The notes beneath the pieces were generated by a model. The model had not been told where the DNA came from, made no database searches, and was given only the letters and a program-made list of their open reading frames with translations. Positions 41,644-51,098 of a stretch of DNA of 64,000 bases are shown in pieces. The first letter of the stretch is position 1. Each line of letters begins with the position of its first letter. The stretch is from Oscillospiraceae bacterium (GTDB taxonomy: Bacteria; Bacillota; Clostridia; Oscillospirales; Acutalibacteraceae): the NCBI GenBank assembly GCA_003514385.1, contig DOQR01000009.1, forward strand, positions 124,001 to 188,000. Reading direction: 5' to 3'. The translations under genes were made by a program, and so were the position numbers.

Positions 41644-43686
41644 TCAATTCATTCCTGCGCTTCCGACTGCGTCGAAAAGCCGCTGAATCTCATTTTTCAG
41701 AGCCGCGCTCTCGGGCGATGAAAGCTCCGGGTCGCGCGCTATAATTTCTCTTGCCGCTCTCTGCGTCTCTTCGAGCGTGCTCCTGTCTTCGAGCATGTCT
41801 GCGATTTTCATCTCGGGCAGTCCGTGCTGGCGCGAGCCGAAAAATTCGCCCGGACCGCGCAGCTTGAGGTCTTCGTCCGCAATTTTGAATCCGTCTGTCG
41901 TCGTCTCCATGACCTTCATGCGCCGCTGCGCCGTGTCATTTTTGGCGTCCGTGATGAGGATGCAGGTGGATTTATATTGCCCACGCCCGATTCTCCCTCG
42001 GAGCTGGTGAAGCTGAGAGAGCCCGAATCGCTCGGCGTTTTCTATAACCATAATTACGGCGTTCGGCACGTCAACGCCGACCTCGATGACTGTTGTCGAG
42101 ACGAGCAACTGCGTTTCGCCTTTGGAGAACGACTCCATAACTTTTTTCTTGTCCACGCTCTTCATCTTGCCGTGCATCAGCCCGACCGTGTAGCCGCGGA
42201 AATCGCCGCGCTGTAGTTCGTCGGCGTATTTCACGGCGGAGGCGAGTTCCGTGTCGCTCTCGCCCTCGTCAACGAGCGGGCAGATTATATATCCCTGCCG
42301 CCCCGCATCGAGGTGCTTTTTTACATAGTTATATGCCCTTTGACGCAGTTCCGAGGTGACGGCGTAAGTCTCGATTTTCTGCCTGCCGGGCGGCAGCTCG
42401 TCGAGAATTGATATGTCCAGCTCGCCGTAGATTATCAGCGCCAGAGTGCGCGGAATGGGCGTTGCCGACATGACATAGAGATGCGGATTCTCGCCCTTTT
42501 CGCCGAGTGCGTTTCTTTGCTCGACGCCGAAACGGTGCTGCTCGTCGGTTATGACGAGCGCGAGGGACTTGAACTCAACATCCGACTGGATTATTGCGTG
42601 AGTGCCGATGAGCAGGTCGATTTCGCCCGCCTTGAGGGCTGCTTTTTTTCGCCTTTTCTGCGCAGCGGTGTCCGACCCTGTGAGCAGTTCGACATTTATT
42701 CCGCAGCCCTCAAAGAGCTTCAAGAAAGTTTTATAGTGCTGTTCGGCGAGCACCTCCGTGGGCGCCATGAGAGCCGACTGCATAGAATTCTTAGCCGCCG
42801 AATAGACGAGCGCGGCGGCGACCGCGGTTTTGCCCGAGCCGACATCTCCCTGGAGCAGTCGGTTCATTTGCCTGCCGCTCATCATGTCCCGCATGGCTTC
42901 TTTTACCGCTCTGCGCTGTGCACCGGTCGGTGAGAAGGGGAGATGCGAAAAATATTCGTCGCTGAAATCGTGCTCTATTATCGCGCCCGCGTTCTTCTGA
43001 GTCTGCGAGCGCATTTTTTCAAGCCCGAGCTGTAATATTAACAGCTCTTCGAATATCAGCCTGCGCCGTGCCTCTTCGAGATAATCCGGGCTCTTCGGAA
43101 AATGAATGTTCCAAAGTGAATCCGGCAGATTCATCAGGCAGTATTTTTCGCGCAGCCATAGCGGAATCGGGTCAACAAGCTCGTCCCGGCACTCAGTCAG
43201 CGCCGTGCGGACGAGCTTCTCTATCATCTTTGAGTTGAGTCCGTGCGTCTGAGGATAAATCGGTCTTATCCTGTCCGCGCCCTCGGCGGGTTCTATTTCC
43301 GGCGAGTTCATCTCCTTGCGGTAAAGGTTGCCGCCGACTCGACCGAAGAACAGAAACTCGTCGCCCTCGGTGAGCTTTTCCGCCGCAAAGCGGCTGTTAA
43401 AAATGGTGATGCCCATTATTCCGCTGCCGTCGGTGATCTCCGTCTTGTAAAGTGTCAAACCTTTACGAATGAGACTTTTGCGCACTGGCGAGCCTACAAT
43501 GCCTTTTATACAGCATATCTCGCCTATTTGCGCCTCGTTTATATTTTTTATCCGGCTCCAGTCCTCGTAGACGCGCGGATAGAGACGCACGAGGGCGTTG
43601 ACATCAGAGACGCCAAGCCGCGACAGCATCGCGGCGCGCCTCTCGCCAACGCCCTTTAAGTATTTTATATCAGTATCGAGCTTCAT
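41644..43686 (-). CDS. recG: ATP-dependent DNA helicase RecG
   Basis: Remodels stalled forks and Holliday junctions. The 680-residue protein has the N-terminal wedge/OB domain (1-200; YLKGVGERRAAMLSRLG), then SF2 helicase motifs: Walker A GDVGSGKTAVA, DEQH box ITDEQHRFG, motif III MSATPIPRTLAL, and in the second lobe VIEVGVDVPNA and LHQLRGRIGRG. The start is 1 nt after the YloV stop. The order yloU-yloV-recG matches Bacillus. Confidence 0.96.
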   Translation of the reverse strand: MKLDTDIKYLKGVGERRAAMLSRLGVSDVNALVRLYPRVYEDWSRIKNINEAQIGEICCIKGIVGSPVRKSLIRKGLTLYKTEITDGSGIMGITIFNSRFAAEKLTEGDEFLFFGRVGGNLYRKEMNSPEIEPAEGADRIRPIYPQTHGLNSKMIEKLVRTALTECRDELVDPIPLWLREKYCLMNLPDSLWNIHFPKSPDYLEEARRRLIFEELLILQLGLEKMRSQTQKNAGAIIEHDFSDEYFSHLPFSPTGAQRRAVKEAMRDMMSGRQMNRLLQGDVGSGKTAVAAALVYSAAKNSMQSALMAPTEVLAEQHYKTFLKLFEGCGINVELLTGSDTAAQKRRKKAALKAGEIDLLIGTHAIIQSDVEFKSLALVITDEQHRFGVEQRNALGEKGENPHLYVMSATPIPRTLALIIYGELDISILDELPPGRQKIETYAVTSELRQRAYNYVKKHLDAGRQGYIICPLVDEGESDTELASAVKYADELQRGDFRGYTVGLMHGKMKSVDKKKVMESFSKGETQLLVSTTVIEVGVDVPNAVIMVIENAERFGLSQLHQLRGRIGRGQYKSTCILITDAKNDTAQRRMKVMETTTDGFKIADEDLKLRGPGEFFGSRQHGLPEMKIADMLEDRSTLEETQRAAREIIARDPELSSPESAALKNEIQRLFDAVGSAGMN

Positions 43687-43687
43687 C

Positions 43688-45331
43688 TTATTCGACCGAA
43701 ATTATGAAATAGTAGACGGGCTGACCGCCGTTTATAACAGAGACCTCGATATCCGAGCCGAACTTCGCGGTCAGCAGGGAGGCGAGCTCCTCGGCTTCCT
43801 CTTCGGTGGTGCCGTTGCCGTAGATCAGCGTGACGAGCGAGGAAGTTCCGCGCTTGAACAGGTGCTTTGTGACCTTGTACGCCGCCTGAATGACATTCGA
43901 CTCGACGGTGGTTATCTTGCCGTTTTCCATGCCGAGAATCTGACCCTCTTTGACGGACTGACCATCTATCGAGCTGTCGCGCGCGGCAAAGGTGACAAGG
44001 CCGGTTGAAATCTTCTCGGCGGCTTTCATCATCGCGAGATGATTCTCCTCCGCGGAGAGTGTGTCGTCAACGTTGAGCAGCGCGGCGATGCCCTGCGGAA
44101 TGGTCTTTGTGTGCAGCACACGCACGTCGCGGTCGGTCAGGGGATCGACCTGTTCTGCCGCCATGATAATATTTTTGTTGTTGGGGAGAATATAGACATG
44201 CTCTGCGGGGGTCGCGAGAACCGCCTTGAGCAGATCGTCTGTGCTCGGGTTCATCGTCTGTCCGCCGCTGACTATCTGATCCGCGCCGAGCTCGGTGAAC
44301 AGCTCGCACAGACCCTCGCCGGACGCGACCGCGACATAGCCGAACGGCTTCGTCGGCTCGACCGCCTTCATCGGCTCGGGCTGATCCTCGGGAGCCGCGC
44401 CCCACGAGGCATTCTGATGCTCCTGATGCATATTCTCAACTTTTATATTGGTCAGCTGACCATATTCAATGCCCTTCTGAATCGCCTTTCCGGGCGCGTT
44501 CGTGTGGACATGGACGGTTATATTCTTTCCGTCATCCGTGACGGAGACGCACTCGCCGATAGCTTCGAGATATGCGCGCAGCTCGCGGATATCCTTGTCG
44601 CTCTCGCGGAGGGAGATGAACTCCGCGCAGTAGGTGTAGCGGCTGTCTGCGGAGTGTTCGTCCGCTTTCTCTTCGCTTTTCGCTTCCTCCGCCTCGTCGG
44701 CGTCAAGGTTCACTTCCTTGCCGTGGAACACATCGGACATCGCGGTGAAAATGCAGACAAGTCCGCTGCCGCCTGCGTCAACGACGCCTGCTTTTTTGAG
44801 CACGGGGAGGATATTCGGCGTGTCGGCAAGGGCGGCTTTCGCGCCCTCGAGACCGATGTCAAACACCTTGACCGCGTCCGTCTCGCCGTCGTTCACTGCC
44901 TTGCGGGCATACTCGGACGCCGTGCGGATAACGGTGAGAATTGTGCCCTCGGTGGGCTTCATGACTGCTTTATATGCCGAGGAACTGCCATGCTCGAGCG
45001 CGGAGGCTATCGCTGCACCGTCAGCCTCGTCAAGACCCTTGAGCCCCTTGGAAATTCCGCGGAATATGAGCGAGAGGATAACGCCGGAGTTGCCTCTTGC
45101 GCCGCGCAGCAGACCTGAAGCCACACAGCTTGCAACAGCCGAGACGCTCTCGCTGTCATCCTTGACCCTGACCTCGCGCGAGGCGTTGGTTATGGTCATG
45201 GACATATTTGTGCCGGTATCGCCGTCAGGCACGGGAAAGACGTTGAGTGCGTCTATCTCCTGGCGGTGAGAAGTGATCATTTGCGCCGCGTATATAACAG
45301 CGTTGCGCAGAATTGCTCCTGTGATTGTCAT
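43688..45331 (-). CDS. DhaL-domain kinase YloV/FakA-like (fatty acid kinase catalytic component)
   Basis: A 547-residue protein. The N-terminal DhaL domain (1-200) has the Mg-ATP motif ALNVFPVPDGDTGTNMS and GNSGVILS, and the C-terminal half is the FakA/YloV region (NIKVENMHQEH, SGGQTMNPSTDDLL, LPNNKNIIMAA). FakA phosphorylates fatty acids bound by FakB proteins; no fakB is in the window. It is the middle gene of yloU-yloV-recG, 47 nt from yloU. Confidence 0.92.
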   Translation of the reverse strand: MTITGAILRNAVIYAAQMITSHRQEIDALNVFPVPDGDTGTNMSMTITNASREVRVKDDSESVSAVASCVASGLLRGARGNSGVILSLIFRGISKGLKGLDEADGAAIASALEHGSSSAYKAVMKPTEGTILTVIRTASEYARKAVNDGETDAVKVFDIGLEGAKAALADTPNILPVLKKAGVVDAGGSGLVCIFTAMSDVFHGKEVNLDADEAEEAKSEEKADEHSADSRYTYCAEFISLRESDKDIRELRAYLEAIGECVSVTDDGKNITVHVHTNAPGKAIQKGIEYGQLTNIKVENMHQEHQNASWGAAPEDQPEPMKAVEPTKPFGYVAVASGEGLCELFTELGADQIVSGGQTMNPSTDDLLKAVLATPAEHVYILPNNKNIIMAAEQVDPLTDRDVRVLHTKTIPQGIAALLNVDDTLSAEENHLAMMKAAEKISTGLVTFAARDSSIDGQSVKEGQILGMENGKITTVESNVIQAAYKVTKHLFKRGTSSLVTLIYGNGTTEEEAEELASLLTAKFGSDIEVSVINGGQPVYYFIISVE

Positions 45332-45378
45332 TTATTTTCCTCCCCGGACAGCCGTTGTCAGGCGGCCGTAAATCGGTT

Positions 45379-45735
45379 TTATTCGTTCTTCATTCCGTCA
45401 ACATAGACATTGACTGCGTGAACCTCAAGTCCCGTAGCCTCTTCGACTGTGTATCTGACTTTGTTGACGATGCTCTGGCATATGGCGGATATGTTGACTC
45501 CGTAGGACACGATTATGTGCAGGTCAACAATAAGACCCTCGCCGTCCTTGCGCACGGAGATGCCCTGGTCGGCGAAATGACCGTTCTTGTTGAGAACAGC
45601 GCGCAGACCCTGGCGCATATTGCTGTTGGCCATGCCCGCAACTCCGAAGCAAGAGGAGGCGGCATTGCCGATGAGGGACGCGAAATAGGGCTGAGATATC
45701 TCGATAACGCCGAGATGATTTTCAAGTCTTATCAA
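45379..45735 (-). CDS. Asp23/Gls24 family envelope stress response protein (YloU)
   Basis: A 118-residue Asp23-family protein: GVIEISQPYFASLIGNAASS, CFGVAGMA, LHIIVSYGVNISAICQSI and a C-terminal VYVDGM. I chose the TTG at 45735, 6 nt after GGGAGGA; the protein then starts LIRLENHLGVIEIS, as in YloU. A longer form from an ATG at 45780 has no ribosome site. A promoter lies upstream, so this is the first gene of yloU-yloV-recG. Confidence 0.88.
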   Translation of the reverse strand: MIRLENHLGVIEISQPYFASLIGNAASSCFGVAGMANSNMRQGLRAVLNKNGHFADQGISVRKDGEGLIVDLHIIVSYGVNISAICQSIVNKVRYTVEEATGLEVHAVNVYVDGMKNE

Positions 45736-45786
45736 GGAAAGTCCTCCCTTCAAAAATGAGAAGTCAAACTGGTTGTCCATCAATTT

Positions 45787-45815
45787 ATTATACTAAAAAT
45801 ATCATGCTAAATCAA
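45787..45815 (-). promoter_or_regulatory. Promoter of yloU-yloV-recG
   Basis: On the minus strand TTGATT (complement of 45810-45815) and TATAAT (complement of 45787-45792) are spaced by 17 bp. The predicted start is near 45780, giving a leader of about 45 nt to the TTG at 45735. The promoter overlaps the 3' end of rmlD. Confidence 0.75.
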
Positions 45816-46647
45816 GCTCTTTGAGAAATCTTGCGAGCGCACCCTGCCACGGCGGCAGGCGGTCAAAACCCGCATCGTCAAGGCATTTTTTAGAAAGACG
45901 CGAGTTCTCCGGGCGCTTTGCCTTCGCGGGATATTCGGCGGTGGTGCAGGGGACTATTTCAGTCGCTTTCCCCGCCTGACGCATTATCTCCTTTGCGAAC
46001 TCCGCCCATGTGCAGTAGCCCTCGTTCGAGGCGTGATATGTGCCGTATTTTTCGGTTTTTATCATGTCGCAGATAAGCCTTGCGAGGTCGGGTGTATAAG
46101 TCGGCGAACCGGTCTGGTCGTCAACGACTGTCAGCTTCTCGTGCGAGTCGGCGAGCCGGAGCATAGTCTTTACGAAGTTGCCGCCGTTTATTCCGAACAC
46201 CCACGAGGTGCGCACAATGAAGTGCTTTTGGCATTTCTTAGCCTCTTCCTCGCCGCCGAGCTTTGTTATTCCGTAGATATTCTGCGGGTCTTTCGGCGCG
46301 TCGATTTCAAGCGGCTGAGTGCCGCTGCCGCCGAAAACATAGTCGGAGCTGATATAGACGAGCTTTGCGCCGATTTTTTCGCAGGCGAGGGCAATGTTTC
46401 TCGTGCCGTCGACGTTGACCTTGCTGCAGGTGTCGCGGTCGTCTTCTGCTTTGTCGACTGCGGTATAGGCGGCGCAGTGTACGATGACGTCGGGGCGCAG
46501 GGCTGTGATATAATCCTCCGTTGCCTTGCCGTCCGTGATGTCGAACTCTTCTCTGTCCGCGCCGACGGGTTCATCCCCGAGGGCGTTCAGGCGTTTTATA
46601 ACATCGTAGCCGAGCTGTCCGTTGGCGCCTGTGACGAGTACCTTCAT
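45802..46647 (-). CDS. rfbD: dTDP-4-dehydrorhamnose reductase
   Basis: Last step of dTDP-L-rhamnose synthesis. The 281-residue extended SDR protein has GANGQLGYDVIKRL (NADPH site), VYISSDYVFGG, the catalytic YGITK (Tyr/Lys) and the TGSPTYTPDLARL segment. The product would feed rhamnosyltransferases such as the GT2 genes at 3.4-4.9 kb. rmlA, rmlB and rmlC are not in the window. The ribosome site is AAAGGAAG. Confidence 0.92.
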   Translation of the reverse strand: MKVLVTGANGQLGYDVIKRLNALGDEPVGADREEFDITDGKATEDYITALRPDVIVHCAAYTAVDKAEDDRDTCSKVNVDGTRNIALACEKIGAKLVYISSDYVFGGSGTQPLEIDAPKDPQNIYGITKLGGEEEAKKCQKHFIVRTSWVFGINGGNFVKTMLRLADSHEKLTVVDDQTGSPTYTPDLARLICDMIKTEKYGTYHASNEGYCTWAEFAKEIMRQAGKATEIVPCTTAEYPAKAKRPENSRLSKKCLDDAGFDRLPPWQGALARFLKELDLA

Positions 46648-46666
46648 TGAAAAACTTCCTTTTTAA

Positions 46667-48022
46667 TCAGTTTTTGAGGCTCTGGAGCGGAGCGGGTATG
46701 CGTCCGCCGCGCGAGATCATCTTTGCGGGAGATGCGGTGTTGAGCGGCATTATCGGACCCGAGCCGAGCAGTCCGCCGAAGTTCAGCTCCTCGCCGGCAT
46801 TCTTGCCGATGGCGGGGATGAGCCTGACCGCAGTCGTCTTGGAGTTCACCATGCCGATAGCCGCTTCGTCCGCGATAACCGCCGAGAGGACTTCTGCCGT
46901 TGTGTCGCCGGGAACGACTATCATATCGAGACCGACGGAGCAGACCGCCGTCATCGCTTCGAGCTTCTCTATCTTCAGTGTGCCCGCGCGTGCGGCGTCT
47001 ATCATTCCGGCGTCCTCGGTGACGGGGATAAACGCACCGGAGAGACCGCCGACATGCGACGATGCCATCGTGCCGCCCTTTTTGACTGCGTCGTTGAGCA
47101 GGGCGAGCGCCGCTGTTGTGCCGTGAGCGCCGCACTGTTCGAGACCTATCTCTTCGAGTATATGCGCCACGGAGTCGCCGACTGCGGGCGTGGGCGCGAG
47201 TGAGAGGTCGACTATGCCGAAAGGCACATCGAGCCTGCGCGAAGCCTCGCTCGCGATGAGCTGACCGAGGCGGGTTATCTTAAATGCGGTCTTTTTTATC
47301 GTGTCGGCAACATCTGTGAGGTTGCCGTCGGGAATCTTCTTGAGGGCGCAGCGGACAACACCGGGACCAGATACGCCGACATTTATCACGCTCTCAGGTT
47401 CGCCGGGGCCGTGAAATGCGCCAGCCATGAACGGGTTATCCTCGGGTGCGTTGCAGAACACAACGAGCTTTGCCGCGCCGATGCAGTTGTCGTCGGCGGT
47501 GAGCTCGGCGGTCTTTCTGATAATCTTGCCCATGAGCGCGACCGCGTCCATGTTTATGCCCGCCTTTGTCGAGCCTATATTTATGCTCGAGCAGACATGC
47601 TCGGTTCTCGCGAGCGCCTCGGGTATGCTGTTTATGAGTGCCTCGTCTCCGGGGGCGAAGCCCTTTTGAACGAGTGCGGAATATCCGCCGATGAAGTTGA
47701 CTCCGACAGCCTGCGCCGCCTTTTCGAGCGTGAGCGCGTATTTCACCGGGTCGCCGCCCGATGCGGCGGCAAGCATGGCGATCGGCGTGACTGCGACGCG
47801 CTTGTTGATTATTGGCACGCCGTACTCTTTTTCAATCTCGCAGCCGACCTTGACAAGATTTTCCGCCTTGCGCGCTATCTTGTCGTATACTCTGCGGCAG
47901 GAGTCATCGATATCCTGCGAGCAGCAGTCGAGCAGGGAGATGCCCATGGTTATCGTGCGTATATCTAAGTTTTCATCCTCGATCATATGTATCGTTTCGA
48001 GAATGTCTCTTGTGTTTATCAT
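46667..48022 (-). CDS. UPF0210 (DUF711) family protein
   Basis: A 451-residue cytoplasmic protein of a widely conserved family of unknown function: [55 protein letters not shown] and [10 protein letters not shown] are its marks. It is nearly always encoded with the small ACT-domain protein found 26 nt upstream here, so it may respond to an amino acid ligand. The ATG at 48022 follows AGAGGA; an upstream in-frame extension overlaps the ACT gene. Confidence 0.9.
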   Translation of the reverse strand: MINTRDILETIHMIEDENLDIRTITMGISLLDCCSQDIDDSCRRVYDKIARKAENLVKVGCEIEKEYGVPIINKRVAVTPIAMLAAASGGDPVKYALTLEKAAQAVGVNFIGGYSALVQKGFAPGDEALINSIPEALARTEHVCSSINIGSTKAGINMDAVALMGKIIRKTAELTADDNCIGAAKLVVFCNAPEDNPFMAGAFHGPGEPESVINVGVSGPGVVRCALKKIPDGNLTDVADTIKKTAFKITRLGQLIASEASRRLDVPFGIVDLSLAPTPAVGDSVAHILEEIGLEQCGAHGTTAALALLNDAVKKGGTMASSHVGGLSGAFIPVTEDAGMIDAARAGTLKIEKLEAMTAVCSVGLDMIVVPGDTTAEVLSAVIADEAAIGMVNSKTTAVRLIPAIGKNAGEELNFGGLLGSGPIMPLNTASPAKMISRGGRIPAPLQSLKN

Positions 48023-48048
48023 AGTAAGGATCCTCTCAGGTGCGTAGA

Positions 48049-48318
48049 TCAGACGTGATACATCGAGTCGAACACGTCCTCGTGCATAACATGGATATCG
48101 AGCCCGTGCTCGCGGCCGAGGCGGCTCATTATATCGGAAAATTCGGACAGCGGCACGGAGCATTTCTCCGTGTCAACGAGCATTATCATGCAGAAAAGAT
48201 CCTGCAGGACGCTCTGCGTCACTTCGGTTATGTTTACATTGAGTTCCGAGCATTTTCCGGACACCTCTGCGAGGATACCGATTATGTCCTTGCCCGTAAC
48301 AGTCATGACAGCTCTCAT
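48049..48318 (-). CDS. ACT domain-containing protein (UPF0237)
   Basis: An 89-residue protein consisting of one ACT domain: [40 protein letters not shown] and a C-terminal [17 protein letters not shown]. It is the usual partner of UPF0210 and probably senses a small metabolite. The ATG at 48318 follows GGAAAGGAAG. Confidence 0.92.
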   Translation of the reverse strand: MRAVMTVTGKDIIGILAEVSGKCSELNVNITEVTQSVLQDLFCMIMLVDTEKCSVPLSEFSDIMSRLGREHGLDIHVMHEDVFDSMYHV

Positions 48319-48512
48319 TTTTATTCTTCCTTTCCTGTGCACTTATCAGAATTACTTATATACATCTGATATCAAGATATTCTACCATATTTTATGCCCA
48401 TTCTCAATAGCGGTTGAACAATTTGAACTTTTTTGTGTTTAATACTGTTACTGGGCGGAAAAATATGTTATCATATTGTATACTTTACCGTCAGTATCAT
48501 GGAGGAAGCGCG

Positions 48513-49322
48513 ATGCCGCAAAGAATTATCGACACTCATGTTCATACCGACAACTCACCCGACGGGCATCATTCGGCGATGTATATGTGCGAATGCGCCG
48601 AAATGGCGGGGCTTCGGGCGATAGCCTTCACGGATCATGTCGAGGCGGATTTCTACAGACGGGATCACTATGACCGCGTGGCGCTCCAGTCGTTTATCGA
48701 TGTCACAAAGGCGCGCTCGGCGTTTCGCGGGAAGCTGCTCGTCTGCGCGGGCGTGGAGCTCGGTCAGCCGATGTACGATGTCGCGACCTCGGAGGAGATA
48801 CTCGCGAATCTGCCCTATGATATGGTCATAGGCTCGGTGCATAATTTTCAGAATGAACAGGATTTTATGTATCTTGATTATTCCCAGTGGGATATAACCG
48901 ACCTGATGAATAAATATTTTGACGAGCTTATAAAGCTCGCGCGCTGGGCGAAGTTCGATACCCTGGCGCATATGACATATCCGCTTCGGTATATCGTCGG
49001 CGAGCACGGCATACCCGTTGATATGTCGAAGTTTTCGGACAAAGTAGATGAGATTCTTTCTCTGCTCGTCAAAAACGAAAAGGCGCTCGAAATAAACACC
49101 TCGGGGCTCAGACAGAAGCTCGGCAAAACTATGCCCGAAGAGGATGTTGTCCGGCGTTTTAAACAGCTCGGCGGTGAGTTTGTGACCGTCGGCTCGGACG
49201 CCCACTATGCAAAAGATATCGGCGCGGGAGTCGATGTCGGCATGGAGATAGCGCAGCGCAGCGGATTCGATTGCGTGACGCTGTTCCAGAACCGCCAGCC
49301 CGTGCAGATCCCGATAGAGTAA
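48513..49322 (+). CDS. PHP-domain histidinol-phosphatase (HisK-type)
   Basis: A 269-residue PHP-superfamily phosphatase with metal ligands in DTHVHTDNSPDG, FTDHVEADF, GVELGQP, GSVHNF and GSDAHYAKDIG. It matches HisJ/HisK enzymes that dephosphorylate histidinol phosphate. No other his genes are in the window, so a general phosphatase role is possible. The start at 48513 follows GGAGGAAG; ispE follows after 16 nt. Confidence 0.87.
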   Translation: MPQRIIDTHVHTDNSPDGHHSAMYMCECAEMAGLRAIAFTDHVEADFYRRDHYDRVALQSFIDVTKARSAFRGKLLVCAGVELGQPMYDVATSEEILANLPYDMVIGSVHNFQNEQDFMYLDYSQWDITDLMNKYFDELIKLARWAKFDTLAHMTYPLRYIVGEHGIPVDMSKFSDKVDEILSLLVKNEKALEINTSGLRQKLGKTMPEEDVVRRFKQLGGEFVTVGSDAHYAKDIGAGVDVGMEIAQRSGFDCVTLFQNRQPVQIPIE

Positions 49323-49338
49323 AAAGAGAGGTGCAGTC

Positions 49339-50223
49339 ATGAAGATCGAACTCAGGGCAAACGCAAAAATAAATCTCTTTCTCGACATTCTGGCAAAACT
49401 GCCGAACGGCTATCACTCGCTGTTCATGGTCATGCAGTCGGTCTCGCTTGCGGACACGGTGACTGTGCAGGAGAACGGCGAGGGTACTATCCGCCTCACT
49501 TGCTCCGAACCGGCTCTGCCGACCGACAGCAAGAACATAGCCTACCGCGCGGCGCAGGCTTTTCTCGAAGAAGCGGGGCTCAACGGTAGGGGAGTTGACA
49601 TACACATTGAAAAAAATATTCCGTTTGAAGCGGGTCTTGCCGGCGGAAGCGCGGACGGCGCGGGAGTTATAGTCGGACTCGACAGGCTTTTCGAGACGGA
49701 TATGGGCACGCAGAAGCTCTGCGATATCGGGCTGAAAATCGGCAGCGATGTACCTTTCTGCATCGCGGGCGGCACTATGCTCTCACAGCACACGGGCGGT
49801 ATACTTTCGCATCTTCCGCCGCTCAAAAGCTGCTTCGTCGTGCTCGCAAAGCCCGCAACGGGCGTCTCGACCGCACGCGCTTACGGCGATTTTGATTCCG
49901 CGAGCTTCATATATCATCCGAACAAGGTCGGCATGCTCGACGCTGCGGCGAACGCCGATTTCGAGGGTATTTGCCGCCAGGCGGGCAATGTGTTTGAGCA
50001 GACGATAGAAGTGCCGGAGCGCGTGAGAATAAAGAGCATCATGCGCCGCCACGGCAGTTCGCTCGCGCAGATGAGCGGAAGCGGTCCGACCGTCTTCGGA
50101 CTGTTCGAGTCGGAGAGCGACGCCGAAAAATGCCGCGCCGAGCTCGAAAAGAGCGGGCTCGTCAAGAGCGTCCACCTGTGCAAAACCGCCGACAGAGGCG
50201 TTGAAACAGTAAATGAGTCGTAA
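49339..50223 (+). CDS. ispE: 4-diphosphocytidyl-2-C-methyl-D-erythritol kinase
   Basis: GHMP kinase of the MEP isoprenoid pathway. The 294-residue protein begins with ELRANAKINLFLDIL, has the ATP loop GLAGGSADGAGV and the C-terminal MSGSGPTVFGLF. The ribosome site is AGAGGTG. Its stop codon lies inside a GTAAAG palindrome, and a 15-bp terminator follows. Confidence 0.95.
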   Translation: MKIELRANAKINLFLDILAKLPNGYHSLFMVMQSVSLADTVTVQENGEGTIRLTCSEPALPTDSKNIAYRAAQAFLEEAGLNGRGVDIHIEKNIPFEAGLAGGSADGAGVIVGLDRLFETDMGTQKLCDIGLKIGSDVPFCIAGGTMLSQHTGGILSHLPPLKSCFVVLAKPATGVSTARAYGDFDSASFIYHPNKVGMLDAAANADFEGICRQAGNVFEQTIEVPERVRIKSIMRRHGSSLAQMSGSGPTVFGLFESESDAEKCRAELEKSGLVKSVHLCKTADRGVETVNES

Positions 50224-50239
50224 AGCTTGTTAGCTTTAC
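50220..50239. repeat. GTAAAG palindrome, copy 3
   Basis: GTAAAGC (50220-50226) and GCTTTAC (50233-50239) around TTGTTA. It includes the ispE stop codon. A degenerate relative (AAGCTGTTAAGCTTTAC) occurs right after the YoaK-like stop near 29413. Confidence 0.55.
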
Positions 50240-50255
50240 ACGGGTTCTTCAGATA

Positions 50256-50303
50256 AAAAGCCAAGACAGCGGACAGATTGCTCTGTTCGCTGTCTTGGCT
50301 TTT
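50256..50303. terminator. Terminator between convergent ispE and USP-like genes
   Basis: AAAAGCCAAGACAGC (50256-50270) pairs perfectly with GCTGTCTTGGCTTTT (50289-50303), with further inner pairs; the terminal T/A runs allow use in both directions. Confidence 0.9.
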
Positions 50304-50348
50304 GGAGAATAACAATGAAAAAACCGGAAAAGTTTGTGGTTGTCTTGT

Positions 50349-50795
50349 TTATACGCCCTGAGCGCCGACCATTTCATAGTGCGGCTGGGCTTCCTGAGGG
50401 ATCATGCGATAGATTTTGCCGTTGTCGTCAACATCGACCATGCTTATCTGGATATCCGGCACAAGGGTGTGCAGGGCGGAGACGAAATGCGTGCTCCTCT
50501 CTTTTGGAAATCCGGTGACGATGTCAACAGCGCCTTTCTTTTTGGCAATGACTGCGGCGAGGATAGCCGGACTGTCGTTAAAATATACGCTCATCTGCGC
50601 GTTTTCGCTTTTTGCGCATTCGTACAGATCTTCAAGCACTGCGGGATCGGGGCTGAATCCGTCCCTCTCATGGAATACGCTGAGAACTTCGAGCGGCACT
50701 CCGTACTGCTGCGCTATCAGCGACCCGGAACGGATCAGCTGTTCGCATTTGCTCTGCGGAGTTACACAGACGAGAACGCAGTTTTTGCTTTTCAT
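50349..50795 (-). CDS. Universal stress protein-like domain protein
   Basis: A 148-residue single-domain protein starting MKSKNCVLVCVTPQSKCEQL, with LIAQQYGVPLEVLSVF and later DIVTGFPKE. The fold pattern is that of USP-like domains, as in the KdpD N-terminal region, but a clear nucleotide-binding GX2GX9G motif is not visible. The ATG at 50795 is 10 nt after AAAGGA. A much longer upstream frame is open but has no support. Monocistronic, convergent with ispE. Confidence 0.75.
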   Translation of the reverse strand: MKSKNCVLVCVTPQSKCEQLIRSGSLIAQQYGVPLEVLSVFHERDGFSPDPAVLEDLYECAKSENAQMSVYFNDSPAILAAVIAKKKGAVDIVTGFPKERSTHFVSALHTLVPDIQISMVDVDDNGKIYRMIPQEAQPHYEMVGAQGV

Positions 50796-51054
50796 CTTGC
50801 TGATGTCCTTTCGTAGTTGGTAGCCGTCTGGCTTTTCTTCCCTCTCACTACACTGACATAATAACATCCGATTGTGTACTGAATAGTAAAAATTCATTAA
50901 ATCAAAGTAAAGAAAATTTGTACGAACCGTGAATAAACCGGGGTTGCGATATTCTTTTAAACATTGTATTATAGAGAAAGAAGAGAAGCAGGCACAGGAA
51001 TAATATGCCGCATACGGCACGGACAATGACAAAAAAGCATGCATCGGAATAATT

Positions 51055-51080
51055 TATAATGTAAAGGCAATTTGCTTTAC
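51055..51080 (+). promoter_or_regulatory. -10 element followed by GTAAAG palindrome, copy 4
   Basis: TATAAT (51055-51060) is directly followed by GTAAAG (51061-51066) and CTTTAC (51075-51080), a palindrome covering the presumed start of transcription for the gene at 51099. The -35 is poor. In the 303-bp gap 50796-51098 nothing else supportable was seen. Confidence 0.5.
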
Positions 51081-51098
51081 TTGCTCGCGAGGTGAGAT

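Noticed and set aside
44039..45118. 359-codon plus-strand frame
   Set aside because: Antisense shadow of the yloV-type gene in G+C-rich sequence; Arg/Leu-rich low-quality translation, no ribosome site.
45736..45780. Leaderless start of yloU at the ATG at 45780
   Set aside because: The -10 is positioned so that transcription would start at this ATG, but a TTG at 45735 has a good ribosome site and gives the family-standard N terminus.
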